The position numbers and the translations under genes were made by a program. Of a DNA stretch of 64,000 nucleotides, positions 7,709 through 16,413 are shown one piece after another. The notes below the pieces were generated by a model that saw only the letters and a list, made by a program, of their open reading frames with translations, did no database searches and was not told the DNA's origin. Position 1 is the stretch's first letter, and each line of letters opens with the position of its first letter. The stretch is taken from positions 1-64,000 of the forward strand of contig CAYNZP010000003.1 of assembly GCA_964401835.1 (NCBI GenBank), written 5' to 3'. The DNA comes from CAYNZP01 sp964401835. GTDB taxonomy: Bacteria > Planctomycetota > Phycisphaerae > SM23-33.

Positions 7709-8656
7709 TTACGCTGCCAGATAAGTCTCATCCAGAACGAGTTTTATTTTTTCCAAAGCTACATTCTGGATCTGTCTCACTCTTTCATTGGTCAAACCGA
7801 CCATCTTGCCAACTTCGGCAAGAGTTCTGCCTTTGGCGCGAGAATCGCGGGAATTTATCGCGAAACGTTCTATCACGATCTTCCGTTCTACCTCAGTAAG
7901 CTTGGCGCTGTTCTTTTCCAAAATCTCGCGAACAGCATCTACCGAGTTCTCGCGTTGCATCTCGTGCTTCTTGACGTCGTAATCGCTACGTTCCATTTCC
8001 GGGTCGTATTCAGCGGGGAATCTCTGGTGATACCGACCAGTTTTTGTTGCCATCCGGTTAAATCCCTTCAGAATGGCACGGCATGCGTAGGTGGAGAACT
8101 TGAAGCCCCTGGAAACATCAAACTTTTCGACGCTTCGAAGCAGGGCCATATTGCCCTCGGATACCATCTCACCAAAATCGACGTTTGGAATCCGCGAACG
8201 TTTTGCCATAGCAAGCACCAGGGCCAGATTGGCTCGGACCAATGCCGCCCTACATTTCATAGACCGCGTGAACCACAAGACCATTTTCTCTGCGCGAGTT
8301 GCAGACTTTCGGCGCTGTTGAGACTCAATTAATTTTTCGAGGCGATACTTTGCGTAGTTGTACGTCAAAAACATCCTCACCTCGTCCTCGGCCTTAAGGG
8401 CTGTACGCTTTACACGTGCTTCCGGTACATTCTCATCGACTTGGGGAAAATGCGTCCAGGCTGGGACACTGACGTCTTCGCAAGACTTGCCGAAATATCT
8501 TTCCTCTGAATCCGGGAGTTGAAAACTTTGATGATCTACCCATTCGACCTTGTCGGGAATGCGGTGATACATCCGACATTGCTCTTCACTGAGCCGACTA
8601 AGGAAACCTGGACGTTCCTTGCCGCAATCGAATAATTTTTTGTCCGCACTGTTCAT
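7709..8656 (-). CDS. Sigma-70 family RNA polymerase sigma factor
   Basis: This 315-residue alternative sigma factor lacks region 1.1. An unusual N-terminal segment (1-130) precedes region 2 (about 135-205). That region contains RANLALVLAMAKR, the core-binding DFGEMVSEGNMALLRSVEKFD (160-180), and the -10 element helix GFKFSTYACRAILKGFNR. Region 4 (about 253-310) has a helix-turn-helix ending NERVRQIQNVALEKIK. Region 3 is short. This layout fits group 2/3 sigma factors expanded in planctomycetes. AAGGGGCGG precedes the ATG. The gene is monocistronic with its own terminator. Its regulon cannot be read from the sequence. Confidence 0.9.
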   Translation of the reverse strand: MNSADKKLFDCGKERPGFLSRLSEEQCRMYHRIPDKVEWVDHQSFQLPDSEERYFGKSCEDVSVPAWTHFPQVDENVPEARVKRTALKAEDEVRMFLTYNYAKYRLEKLIESQQRRKSATRAEKMVLWFTRSMKCRAALVRANLALVLAMAKRSRIPNVDFGEMVSEGNMALLRSVEKFDVSRGFKFSTYACRAILKGFNRMATKTGRYHQRFPAEYDPEMERSDYDVKKHEMQRENSVDAVREILEKNSAKLTEVERKIVIERFAINSRDSRAKGRTLAEVGKMVGLTNERVRQIQNVALEKIKLVLDETYLAA

Positions 8657-9054
8657 TATTCCGCCCCTTTCTCTGGCATCAACTATCTAAGGAGAATCCC
8701 ATGCATGAAAAGAGGTACTTTTTATAAACAATATGTCTCAAAATTAAGGCCCACTATTGGCCATTTGATTTCATACATATAGTACATAAATAGTACGATT
8801 TTTCAAGTATGGAAGTGAAAAATAATTGTAATTATTTTCATTCATTTATTTTGCTGCCCCTTGAGTGGAGGTCTCTCCAAAAAAACAGAGTTTTATCCGT
8901 TTGTAATAAAAGCAGTTATATGAATTAATTATTTTGCAGATATTTCACTTTTTGACTTCAGGTAAAAAGAACGCATTTAGTTGCTATTTAGAAATCCCTC
9001 AAAAGATGACTGAGAAACCTTTTTGACGATACATTTCAAGTTTCTCCCTCTTTT
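8657..9054. other. AT-rich intergenic region upstream of the sigma factor
   Basis: No gene was seen in about 400 AT-rich bases. A candidate minus-strand promoter for the sigma factor, TTGAAA-16-TACTAT, lies at 8779-8806 within a short direct repeat (GTACTAT twice). The rest shows A/T tracts but no clear hairpin or RNA. Confidence 0.45.
8779..8806 (-). promoter_or_regulatory. Putative promoter of the sigma factor gene
   Basis: On the minus strand TTGAAA (8801-8806) and TACTAT (8779-8784) are 16 bases apart. GTACTAT is repeated 11 bases upstream of the -10 copy, which could be an operator. The long leader of about 115 bases lowers certainty. Confidence 0.4.
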
Positions 9055-9489
9055 TCATAGTTCAACTGTTTCCGGTTCGTGCTGGTCCTTTTCAGCTATG
9101 AACTCTATTCGCTTGGTATCAACCTTGAGAACGCAGAAATCTTCAGATTCCGGGCTCTGAAAATAATCCGCACAAGCTGGTATCTGCTCCCAGACCCATT
9201 TTTTTATCTGATCCGACTTTTCCACCTCAGCCAAGCCTGATATCGCGCAGAGCTGCGTGAAGTCCGGTTTATTGAACAGGAGTTCTGTATTCGGGTTGGA
9301 CAGGATTTCGGCTACTTTTCGTGAGCTTCCACAGGTAACCAGATAAATCGTGTAGGGCTCTTCTAATGCCAGGCCGCCCATCCATCTAACGCGGGGCTTA
9401 CCTTCGGCGGTCACGGTAGCCATCAGGAAAGCCGTTTTCTGCTCCTGAGCCAATTTCTTTGATCCATCAATGATTTGCTGTTTGTCCAT
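9055..9489 (-). CDS. Pyridoxamine 5'-phosphate oxidase-like flavin/split-barrel protein
   Basis: This 144-residue protein resembles the general-stress-protein-26 group of PNPOx-like split barrels, which bind FMN, F420 or heme. The N-terminal pattern FLMATVTAEGKPRVRWMGGLAL is typical of these barrels. The following strands (YLVTCGSSRKVAEILSNPNTELLF and VLKVDTKRIEFI) fit the fold. It is shorter than true PdxH and lacks its C-terminal half, so vitamin B6 synthesis is unlikely. AGGGGAG lies about 7 bases before the ATG. It is transcribed alone, with no functional clue from the neighbours. Confidence 0.8.
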   Translation of the reverse strand: MDKQQIIDGSKKLAQEQKTAFLMATVTAEGKPRVRWMGGLALEEPYTIYLVTCGSSRKVAEILSNPNTELLFNKPDFTQLCAISGLAEVEKSDQIKKWVWEQIPACADYFQSPESEDFCVLKVDTKRIEFIAEKDQHEPETVEL

Positions 9490-9602
9490 TTTGCACTCCC
9501 CTTTCCCAAAACTTTTAGTAATACTTTTTTAAGCGTATGATTTAAATTTTCCTGCCCTGTAGATCGCTTTTTACGGTGTGCCCGATGAAATGCACGGCAA
9601 AC

Positions 9603-9842
9603 CTATTTTATGCGTAAGACTTTCCTTACCATCATTTCCTCACCGCTACGATTTCCCTCGACGGCGTGTCCGATGAACTGCACTGCATAGCCGACAACGA
9701 AAAACGCCATCGCCAGCCACCACTGTCGCATAATCAACAACATGGGTGTGATTACAAAGCAGGCAGGCAGGCCTATCATGTGCAGCCAGAAGCTTGTTGT
9801 ATTGCGATGCCGTTTGAACCAGTTATCTAACAAGTCCTTCAT
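9603..9842 (-). CDS. Mpo1/DUF962-like small membrane protein
   Basis: A 79-residue protein with two membrane helices (about 22-40 and 42-60). The N-terminal motif WFKRHRNTTSFWLHMIGLP and GHAVEGN (about 58-64) match the DUF962/Mpo1 pattern, in which conserved His residues bind metal. Yeast Mpo1 is a dioxygenase acting on 2-hydroxy fatty acids; the bacterial role is not established. It lies 25 bases downstream of mlaE on the same strand, so may be cotranscribed with this lipid-transport gene. Confidence 0.75.
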   Translation of the reverse strand: MKDLLDNWFKRHRNTTSFWLHMIGLPACFVITPMLLIMRQWWLAMAFFVVGYAVQFIGHAVEGNRSGEEMMVRKVLRIK

Positions 9843-9867
9843 TTCTTAAAGCAACCTTTCCAAATAT

Positions 9868-10680
9868 TCAGATAATAACCTGAACTCCATAGAGGAATTC
9901 ATAAATTGTGTTAAGGAAAACATCGAGGAAGAAATTCAACGCCAGAATAGCCATCGTGCTGGCGACGAAACTTTCCGTACAGGCCCTGCCAACCCCGGAA
10001 GCACCAGGAGAGCAGTGAAAACCTTTGTAGCAGCAAATCAGGCACATGACCGACCCGAAAAAAATACTTTTGATAGGCCCATAAAAAATATCGAAATATC
10101 CGACCACCTCGGTCGCGTGCCGCCAGAACTCCGCTGGATTTATTCCGTATACATAGACGCTAACGGTAAAGCCACCCAGAATTCCTGTAAAGCAGGCATA
10201 CATGACCAGGATGGGAATCAGCAGAAGGCAGGCCAGAAATCGCGGAACTACAAGGACGCGAAGCGGATCGCTGCCCATTGCCTTGAGAGCGTCGATCTGT
10301 TCGGTAACACGCATGGTTCCCAACTCAGCCGTCAGACCGCCCCCTACCCTGCCAGCCAGCATGACGCCTGTCAGTACCGGGCCTAGTTCCCGCAATGTGG
10401 AAAGGTTTACGACAGTGCCCATCTGGGCGATCATGCCCAGCGACCTGAACTGACTGATAGTCTGGACAGCCAGCACCATGCCGACGAAGGCGCCAGTTAT
10501 TATCACCACAGGGATACTTTTGGTGCCGATCTCGAAAAACTGCGGTGTGAGCAGCCGAAGGTTTTGATATCGCAAAATCCCGCGCATCCATGCAAAGGTC
10601 TGGGCTGTAAAACGGCAAAAAGCTCCAAATCCCACGAGGGAGTCAATCGTCTTTTTGCCTAGATTATTAATCGCTTCCAT
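9868..10680 (-). CDS. mlaE: MlaE family ABC transporter permease
   Basis: This 270-residue inner-membrane permease belongs to the Mla/Mce-type phospholipid transport family between inner and outer membranes. It shows the typical MlaE core: IGTKSIPVVIITGAFVGMVLAVQT (about 50-73), the conserved RELGPVLTGVMLAGRVGGGLTAELGTM region (about 97-123), and EQIDALKAMGSDPLRVLVVPR, the coupling segment toward the ATPase. Several membrane helices follow. The cognate ATPase (MlaF) and substrate-binding protein (MlaD) are not adjacent. It lies 77 bases downstream of tilS and just upstream of the DUF962 gene on the same strand. Confidence 0.9.
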   Translation of the reverse strand: MEAINNLGKKTIDSLVGFGAFCRFTAQTFAWMRGILRYQNLRLLTPQFFEIGTKSIPVVIITGAFVGMVLAVQTISQFRSLGMIAQMGTVVNLSTLRELGPVLTGVMLAGRVGGGLTAELGTMRVTEQIDALKAMGSDPLRVLVVPRFLACLLLIPILVMYACFTGILGGFTVSVYVYGINPAEFWRHATEVVGYFDIFYGPIKSIFFGSVMCLICCYKGFHCSPGASGVGRACTESFVASTMAILALNFFLDVFLNTIYEFLYGVQVII

Positions 10681-10757
10681 ATTATGAAAACCTCTGACAC
10701 TTACTTCGGCTCGGTTGCTATGCTGGCGTTAGGCTCTGTCAGCATTATCTGTCAGTA

Positions 10758-12203
10758 TTATATAAGCGAAATCTTCAATGTCCGTTTTGTCGATTCCGTC
10801 ACACGCAGACGGTTATCGATTCTCAGCGGGGCGAGGTAGATAATACCCAGCTCATCACAGATGCACAGTACTTTGTCCCGCTGGGCCCTGGGCAATTTTA
10901 AATTTGTCAAAAAGTCGCTGACACTTTGCGTTCCGCCCAAGCCCAACGGCCCAAATGTATCGCCATCGCGCCTTGAGCGAACGACGAGGCGGCCTATAAC
11001 TTTGTCGGCATCCAGAATCTCGACACCTGCAGGACGATCCTTGCAATGTTGAACAAAGTTTTGTTTATCGAAGCCCTCAATGCTACATGTAATGTTTCTG
11101 CCGTCAGCCAGTTGGGCCTGGCTGGGACAATCGAGAAAGGCCTCTTCGGCAATGATGGGCGGGGATTCCTGATCCTTTAATTTTTCCAGGACCAACTCGC
11201 TGCCTTCCCGTCTTGCAATAAAACCTCCGGGAAGGTTCATCGCAGCCGGGCCTGTGGGTAAAAGTAGTTGTTTAATATCCGTAAAACGGTCAGCCCCGAA
11301 AGTCCTCATCGGAATACCGAGACTTTCGAGAATTTCCCGCAGGACAAATGTCTGCAATGCCTCGGGCTGGCTCGAAAGAGCCTTGATATCTAGAATCCGC
11401 CTGGCTTGGGAAACTTCAGTGGTTACGGTTTCAAGCAGTGAATCTTTCTGGCAAGTGAGGTACTGCTCCATCTCCTGGGCAGCTTTTGAGATTCTCTCGA
11501 TAGCCTCATCCGTTCGTGGATTGAGTTTATCCCGTAAAAGCGGCAAAAGCTCATGACGGATAAAATTCCGGCGAAAGCTTATGTCCGTGTTGGTCGAGTC
11601 AGTCCGCCAACTGAGATTTTTTCTTTCGCAATAAGCTTCCACCTGGTCACGCCGCATACCAAGCAACGGCCTGATGAGTGTGATATCACTGCCGGTGAGT
11701 TTCCGGCTGAGGGGAATGCCAGAGATGCCGCGCAGATGAGTTCCACGGATTATGCGATAAAGGACCGTCTCGACGTTATCGTCTGAATGCTGGCCGACGG
11801 CGATATACTTAGCGCCACAACTTTCGGCTGCTTCCTGGAGGAATTCGTACCGCACCATCCGCCCAGCCTGCTCGATTCCCTGGCCTTGCTTTTCGGCTCG
11901 GGCTTTGACATCCCGCTTTTCAATGACGCATGGCAGCGAAAGTTTCTCGGCAAGGCCGGCAACGAACTCAGAATCCCTGGCCGAGTCATCTCTGAGCCCA
12001 TGGTCGAGATGCGCAACACTCAGCTTAAAATCGGCCCCGGAAAGCGACAATTCATACAAGGCCCAAAGCAAGGCTACACTGTCGGCACCGCCCGACACCC
12101 CCACCAGGATGTGCGAAGCCGGCTCGATGAGTTTTTTCTCATCTATGAAGCTCGCCACAGCTTCGACGAAGGAGTCTGGTTTGGGATTGTTTTTCGCGTT
12201 CAA
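10758..12203 (-). CDS. tilS: tRNA(Ile)-lysidine synthetase
   Basis: TilS modifies C34 of tRNA-Ile(CAU) to lysidine with ATP, so that it reads AUA and is charged with isoleucine. The PP-loop SGGADS (37-42) marks the N-type ATP pyrophosphatase domain. HLDHGLR and the segment around FLQEAAESCGAKYIAVGQHSDDNVETVL are the other catalytic-domain motifs. The C-terminal domain (about 385-481) contains RSRRDGDTFGPLGLGGTQSVSDFLTNLKLPR, split here by conserved residues as in other TilS proteins. The 481-residue length is normal. The start is TTG, with GGAAAG upstream. The likely substrate tRNA is encoded at 7395-7467. Confidence 0.93.
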   Translation of the reverse strand: MNAKNNPKPDSFVEAVASFIDEKKLIEPASHILVGVSGGADSVALLWALYELSLSGADFKLSVAHLDHGLRDDSARDSEFVAGLAEKLSLPCVIEKRDVKARAEKQGQGIEQAGRMVRYEFLQEAAESCGAKYIAVGQHSDDNVETVLYRIIRGTHLRGISGIPLSRKLTGSDITLIRPLLGMRRDQVEAYCERKNLSWRTDSTNTDISFRRNFIRHELLPLLRDKLNPRTDEAIERISKAAQEMEQYLTCQKDSLLETVTTEVSQARRILDIKALSSQPEALQTFVLREILESLGIPMRTFGADRFTDIKQLLLPTGPAAMNLPGGFIARREGSELVLEKLKDQESPPIIAEEAFLDCPSQAQLADGRNITCSIEGFDKQNFVQHCKDRPAGVEILDADKVIGRLVVRSRRDGDTFGPLGLGGTQSVSDFLTNLKLPRAQRDKVLCICDELGIIYLAPLRIDNRLRVTESTKRTLKISLI

Positions 12204-12319
12204 TTTACTTTCCGCTTACTTAACGGTTCCGGGTGTAATAAAATTTTACCAAGAATCTTATATTTACATAAGTACCTGAAATATACTAACATTTTCATAC
12301 CTCAGGGAAAACGCATCAT

Positions 12320-14002
12320 ATGAGACCAGTTCCACAGGCACGACATCTTTTGGCAGTAATGATATTCGTCGGCGTAGCCGCCATCGGGGGATATCTGGCT
12401 ATGCTCGATGATAATCTGAGCGATTCTCAGATTCATATCGCCACCGCAGCCAATAAAAGACACAACCCGGAACTATACCAAAGTGATCCGATCTTCGGTG
12501 ACAGCGGCGAGAAAAAGCTCTGGCAAATCCACACGCCAGCATTTCAGAGCATTTTGGAAATGTCGCTGATTCCATCGAACTATCAGGACTCATCACTTCC
12601 GTTTAAGGCGATGACAGGCATTTGGGTGCTGATTTACCTCTGCGGAATGTACGCTCTTCTTTATCGCCAATGTCGAAGTTGGTCGGTGGCTGTATTTGTT
12701 GCGGTTTTGAGCCTTGCGATAATTCAGACAATCGAGCCAACATATTGGGGGCTCGGTTCGCTCAAATCGATAACACCCGCGAGCCTGTTTGTGGCACTGA
12801 CGCCGCTTATCGCCCTGGCATTCCTGCAGAATTACAGACGATGGCAGGTTATTTTGGTCTTCGGCTTCGTCGGCTTGATGGGCAATATTCACCTGATTTC
12901 GACGATGAACCTGGCGATAATTCTTTTGCTGGTCTATCTCGGCTTACACCGCTTCAAGCCATCGTCCTGGCCGACCGCGGCTGGATGCATTTTTGCGTCT
13001 CTGGTTGGTGCCTTTCCTTACCTTTCATATTTTATCGTCATACGTTTTTCCGAAGTGCCACCCGATGCTCAGATAAATACCGCAGCTGTGCTCCAGGCAA
13101 TCCAGTTCGGCGATCTGGCTGTGCTTTATCCCGAAATAAGCAAAGAACTCCTAGATTGGTTTTTAATCTCCTGCATATTGCTGATTCCGGCGTTGGCTGC
13201 CCTAAGCAAGGTCGAACGATTCCGCGTGCGAGACATTGGGGCTTGGATTTGGTTTTTGTGCGGAGGGCTTGTAGTTGCTCTGGGACTTCAGGCTGCCAGC
13301 CAGTATTACGGGCGATATTACAACAGGTCAGCCCCGGTTATTGATTTCTTCAGAGCGTCAAAATTTGTCATGTTGCCGATTTATGTCCTTTTCGCACAGG
13401 CCTTGACCAATTTATTCAGACTCGTCCGTAAAAACCGCCCGGTGATTCAATGTGCCTGCGCGGCATTGATGGCAGCTTGGCTGGTTTCTTCGGACAACCT
13501 GAGAGTGGCAAGATATGCGGTTCTCGAAACTACGACCATGTTCATGGAAGAAACTGAAAAGCCGCGACGAATCCAGAGACATCACGACCGGAAAGAAAGA
13601 AAAACTGAATTGGCAAACATAGCCCAATGGGCAAAAGACAAAACCGCCATAGATTCGGTTTTCATCTCACAGGATATCGAATTTCGTCTGCTTTCGAGCA
13701 GATCCATTACCGGAAGCTTTGACGACACCTGGTACATTTACTATCTTACCCCCTGGCACCTCCAGCAGTGGAATCAGCGAATGACACAACAGAATCAACT
13801 GCTGCACCCTCCGACAGGAAGGATTAAATCCGATGACCTCAAGAATTTCGCTGACGAACTCGCTAAAAAAGACAATTTCAAAAAAGCCACCCAATGGTAC
13901 GCCATCGTAAACACTGACCTAGCCCCTAAACTAAACGGGGAAATTGAAGAAGTTTCATCGGGCAACTGGGGAAAACATTACCGCGTTTTCCAAGTGCGGT
14001 AG
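12320..14002 (+). CDS. Multi-pass membrane protein, GT-C glycosyltransferase-like
   Basis: This is a 560-residue inner-membrane protein with about ten hydrophobic helices between residues 12 and 400 and a soluble C-terminal part (about 410-560). The first loop after helix 1 is polar with acidic residues (LDDNLSDSQIH), as in GT-C transferases that use lipid-linked sugars, but no family signature is certain. A charged stretch (EETEKPRRIQRHHDRKERK, about 410-430) separates the membrane part from the C-terminal domain, which contains SRSITGSFDDTWYIYYLT. AGGGAAAA precedes the ATG. The lipoprotein gene starts 26 bases downstream on the same strand. Confidence 0.65.
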   Translation: MRPVPQARHLLAVMIFVGVAAIGGYLAMLDDNLSDSQIHIATAANKRHNPELYQSDPIFGDSGEKKLWQIHTPAFQSILEMSLIPSNYQDSSLPFKAMTGIWVLIYLCGMYALLYRQCRSWSVAVFVAVLSLAIIQTIEPTYWGLGSLKSITPASLFVALTPLIALAFLQNYRRWQVILVFGFVGLMGNIHLISTMNLAIILLLVYLGLHRFKPSSWPTAAGCIFASLVGAFPYLSYFIVIRFSEVPPDAQINTAAVLQAIQFGDLAVLYPEISKELLDWFLISCILLIPALAALSKVERFRVRDIGAWIWFLCGGLVVALGLQAASQYYGRYYNRSAPVIDFFRASKFVMLPIYVLFAQALTNLFRLVRKNRPVIQCACAALMAAWLVSSDNLRVARYAVLETTTMFMEETEKPRRIQRHHDRKERKTELANIAQWAKDKTAIDSVFISQDIEFRLLSSRSITGSFDDTWYIYYLTPWHLQQWNQRMTQQNQLLHPPTGRIKSDDLKNFADELAKKDNFKKATQWYAIVNTDLAPKLNGEIEEVSSGNWGKHYRVFQVR

Positions 14003-14028
14003 AAACCACAAATAACAAGGAGACATCT

Positions 14029-14574
14029 ATGAAAAAACTGGTAACTTTCTGCGTTGCGTTTATCGTTATTGCGTCTATAGTTCCCGGCTGCAGCAGGGTG
14101 GTAAAAGAAGGTGTAGGCGTCGCACTCGGTGCAAAAGGTGTCAGCCTTCCGACCCAGGACGTCGGCTCATTGGCCGGATATAACAGCTTCGAAATTGGAA
14201 GCTTTACAGACAGTTTCGGAAAAACCCCTCGTCAGGTGGTAGATTATCTGCCGGCTGCGCTTGATACTGCCCTGCTGGATAAGAGAATACCAAACACACG
14301 CGGGGGCAAAACACTCCTGATTAAGGGAACTTTCCTGCATTATGAAACTGCCGGCATGACAGGACAAGCCTTCGGGCCACTTGAAGAAGTGGTAGCCCAA
14401 GTGAAGCTAATCGACAAGGCCAGTGGCAGAGTCCTGGGTGTGAGCAACTGTGTAGGCAGAACAAAAGAAAGCGTCAACATGGGCGTTCAGAAGAAAGCCG
14501 AAGGCCTTGCAAACGCAATCGTCAAATGGATAGATTCGAAATACCCAGAACAAGGGCGCCTGCCTAAAGAATAA
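14029..14574 (+). CDS. Predicted lipoprotein (DUF4410-like)
   Basis: This 181-residue exported protein has a lipoprotein signal peptide: Lys-Lys start, hydrophobic core and lipobox VPGC with Cys21. The mature part has the pattern seen in DUF4410-like lipoproteins: a strand IGSFTDSFGKTP, a later ALDTALLDKR helix, and LIKGTFLHYETAG strands, a mixed alpha/beta fold possibly acting at the outer membrane. AAGGAG lies 8 bases before the ATG. The stop abuts the zinc-ribbon reading frame that follows. The exact function is unknown. Confidence 0.7.
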   Translation: MKKLVTFCVAFIVIASIVPGCSRVVKEGVGVALGAKGVSLPTQDVGSLAGYNSFEIGSFTDSFGKTPRQVVDYLPAALDTALLDKRIPNTRGGKTLLIKGTFLHYETAGMTGQAFGPLEEVVAQVKLIDKASGRVLGVSNCVGRTKESVNMGVQKKAEGLANAIVKWIDSKYPEQGRLPKE

Positions 14575-14901
14575 ATGTTTCAAACTTTTTTGGATCAGGG
14601 GCGGAAAACTGCGTCCCTGACAATTGATATGCCTGCTCAAGACGACTGGGAATACGAACAAGCGGACTCACGCGGCCCGGATGACCTGGATTCGGACCTT
14701 CTGGATGATGACACGTCCGACGTAACCGAATGCCCGAATTGCGGACGGAGTATTCATGAAGACTGCGTCCAATGCCCCCATTGCCGTCAGTACGTCACCC
14801 ATTCAGATTCCCCGCAATATAAGCCAGCTAACACCTTGTTGTGGCTAATTTTAATCGTCGTGGTTCTGGCCATTGTCATTCTTCTTTCCGTAAGCCTTTG
14901 A
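14575..14901 (+). CDS. Zinc-ribbon membrane-anchored small protein
   Basis: A 108-residue protein with an acidic N-terminal half, a zinc ribbon with two Cys pairs (ECPNCG and QCPHC, around 52-74), and one C-terminal membrane helix (about 87-106). The ribbon would face the cytoplasm. The start could instead be ATG 14629 (90 residues), which leaves all recognisable parts; neither start has a good ribosome-binding site, and the first one follows the lipoprotein stop directly. The role is unknown, but similar zinc-ribbon/TM proteins are common in planctomycetes. Confidence 0.65.
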   Translation: MFQTFLDQGRKTASLTIDMPAQDDWEYEQADSRGPDDLDSDLLDDDTSDVTECPNCGRSIHEDCVQCPHCRQYVTHSDSPQYKPANTLLWLILIVVVLAIVILLSVSL

Positions 14902-15025
14902 GCATCCACTGACAAACTCAAATAGAAGCAGAAAAAAGCCCCCCAAGCCTCGATTTCGATTCTTTCAAGCAACCTCCGCCGTAAAGCCGATAATATCTTG
15001 CGGATAAGTTCTTACAAGAAGATTA

Positions 15026-15979
15026 ATGCAAATGATCGCGGCAACGAAAAACTCGGCCAAGCGAAAAACAACCTCGCAGCATCCTGAATATGCAAAGCAT
15101 TTGGTCGGATTTCTCGACTATCTTCAGGCTGAATGCGGGCTGTCGCTTAATACCCGCAAGGCATATAAAAGAGATTTGCTCCACTTCTTTAGCTCACTGG
15201 CTCAAAGCGGAGTAAAGGACATCTCGAAAACCTCGCCCCGCCACATCGAAAAATTTCTTCGCTCGTCGAAGGGGTCGGGACTTTCTGTCGCATCGATAGC
15301 ACGCGCACTGGCAGCTGTAAAAATGTTCTGCCGATTTCTCGTCATCGAGCGGATCATCGACAAGGACTGCTCAGCCTGCATCGAGTCGCCCAAAAAATGG
15401 CATCGACTTCCGACAACACTGGACAAGCAGGCTGTTCAGGAATTACTCAACGAACCCAAGGCTGGCCAGGACACATACTTTTCCCGCGACAGGGCTATAC
15501 TTACTCTGCTATATGCCACGGGAATGCGAGCGAGCGAATTAGCCGGGTTGCGAATCAACGACATTAACTTCAATCTTGGCATAGTACGTGTTCTGGGGAA
15601 AGGAACCAAGGAACGGATCATTCCTGTGGCCCAGGACGCCCTGGATGTCATCCATGAGTATATCAACACTGCCAGAACCCAGAAGGACAATGGGGCAACT
15701 GATGAGCATCTCTTCCTCTCACGCTCTGGTAGAGCTCTTGCAAGAGAAGATGTTTTCAGGACCGTCCGAAAGTATGTCCGCCGTGCAGCTATGCGGGGGA
15801 ATATCACGCCTCACACACTGCGACACTGCTTTGCCACCCACCTTCTGGAAAACGGAGCCGACCTGCGAAGTGTCCAGGAGATGCTCGGACATGCGGATAT
15901 CGCAACAACACAGATTTACACGCACGTTGATTCAAGCCGACTAAAATCGATTCACCGGAAATTTCACCCAAGAGGCTAG
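15026..15979 (+). CDS. xerD: Tyrosine recombinase, XerC/XerD type
   Basis: A 317-residue integrase of the Xer type. The N-terminal SAM-like DNA-binding domain (about 25-115) contains LSLNTRKAYKRDL. The catalytic domain (about 130-315) keeps Arg168 (TGMRASEL), the beta-hairpin Lys (LGKGTKERIIP), HTLRHCFATHLL with the His-x2-Arg pair, the second His (LGHADIATTQ), and the nucleophile Tyr in IYTHVD. The length and the lack of insertions match chromosomal XerD/XerC, which resolve chromosome dimers at dif, rather than phage integrases. No dif site was recognised. Starts at ATG 15026 or 15032 are equally possible. Confidence 0.88.
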   Translation: MQMIAATKNSAKRKTTSQHPEYAKHLVGFLDYLQAECGLSLNTRKAYKRDLLHFFSSLAQSGVKDISKTSPRHIEKFLRSSKGSGLSVASIARALAAVKMFCRFLVIERIIDKDCSACIESPKKWHRLPTTLDKQAVQELLNEPKAGQDTYFSRDRAILTLLYATGMRASELAGLRINDINFNLGIVRVLGKGTKERIIPVAQDALDVIHEYINTARTQKDNGATDEHLFLSRSGRALAREDVFRTVRKYVRRAAMRGNITPHTLRHCFATHLLENGADLRSVQEMLGHADIATTQIYTHVDSSRLKSIHRKFHPRG

Positions 15980-15994
15980 AGTTGCACAGCTATA

Positions 15995-16075
15995 TAAGAA
16001 AAGCTGCGACGTAAGCTTGGGTGAATATTGGCTTTTTCCCGCCATTACCCACTCACTCTTTTTGTCGCAGCTTTT
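15995..16075 (+). other. Long inverted repeat with nested hairpin (large terminator or structured RNA)
   Basis: AAAAGCTGCGAC (15999-16010) pairs perfectly with GTCGCAGCTTTT (16064-16075), and TATA extends both arms with a small bulge. The roughly 53-base interior can fold further: GGGT with ACCC and TGGC with GCCA. The right arm ends in TTTT, so it may terminate the xerD transcript; the size and nesting are more than a simple terminator needs. Confidence 0.5.
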
Positions 16076-16212
16076 ATAAACCCCCAACAACTATCTTTTC
16101 AACCTATGCTTCCTTGCGCCCCCGGCCGGTAACATATTAGGTACTAAGCCGAATCGGGCCTTGACAGCCACGATGCTACCATCCGGGCCCCAATTTTGCA
16201 CAATCCTTGCCT

Positions 16213-16413
16213 TCAAACCTCGATCATTTCCCTTTCAAAATGCTCGGGAACAAAATCGTTCACAGCAGCCATGTATCCGCACATTGCTTCCTGCAACTTC
16301 TTTTTAGCTTCCTCTTTGGTCTCGCCGTGAGTTTTGCAACCAGGTAGTGAAGGGCATATCGCACAATAGCCACCACTTTTTTCGCATGCGTAAATCTTTA
16401 TACAGAGCTTCAT
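16213..16413 (-). CDS. HicB-like antitoxin-fold protein (orphan)
   Basis: This 66-residue protein has the HicB partial RNase H-like fold: a first strand, then GGYCAICPSLPGCKTHGETKEEA (with conserved Pro-Gly-Cys), and the helix KKKLQEAMCGYMAAVNDF. HicB antitoxins neutralise the HicA mRNA-cutting toxin. No HicA-like ORF (about 60-80 residues with an RNA-binding basic patch) lies on either side, and there is no C-terminal DNA-binding extension, so this is an orphan. AGGAG precedes the ATG by about 9 bases. Orphan HicB proteins of this length are common. Confidence 0.8.
   Translation of the reverse strand: MKLCIKIYACEKSGGYCAICPSLPGCKTHGETKEEAKKKLQEAMCGYMAAVNDFVPEHFEREMIEV

Noticed and set aside
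15026..15979. Xer recombinase as an integrase of a mobile element
   Set aside because: Size and motifs fit chromosomal XerC/XerD; no attachment sites or phage genes lie near it, and it is about 10 kb from the ispE insertion.
16213..16413. A complete HicAB toxin-antitoxin pair
   Set aside because: No HicA-sized basic ORF was found on either side of the HicB-like gene.
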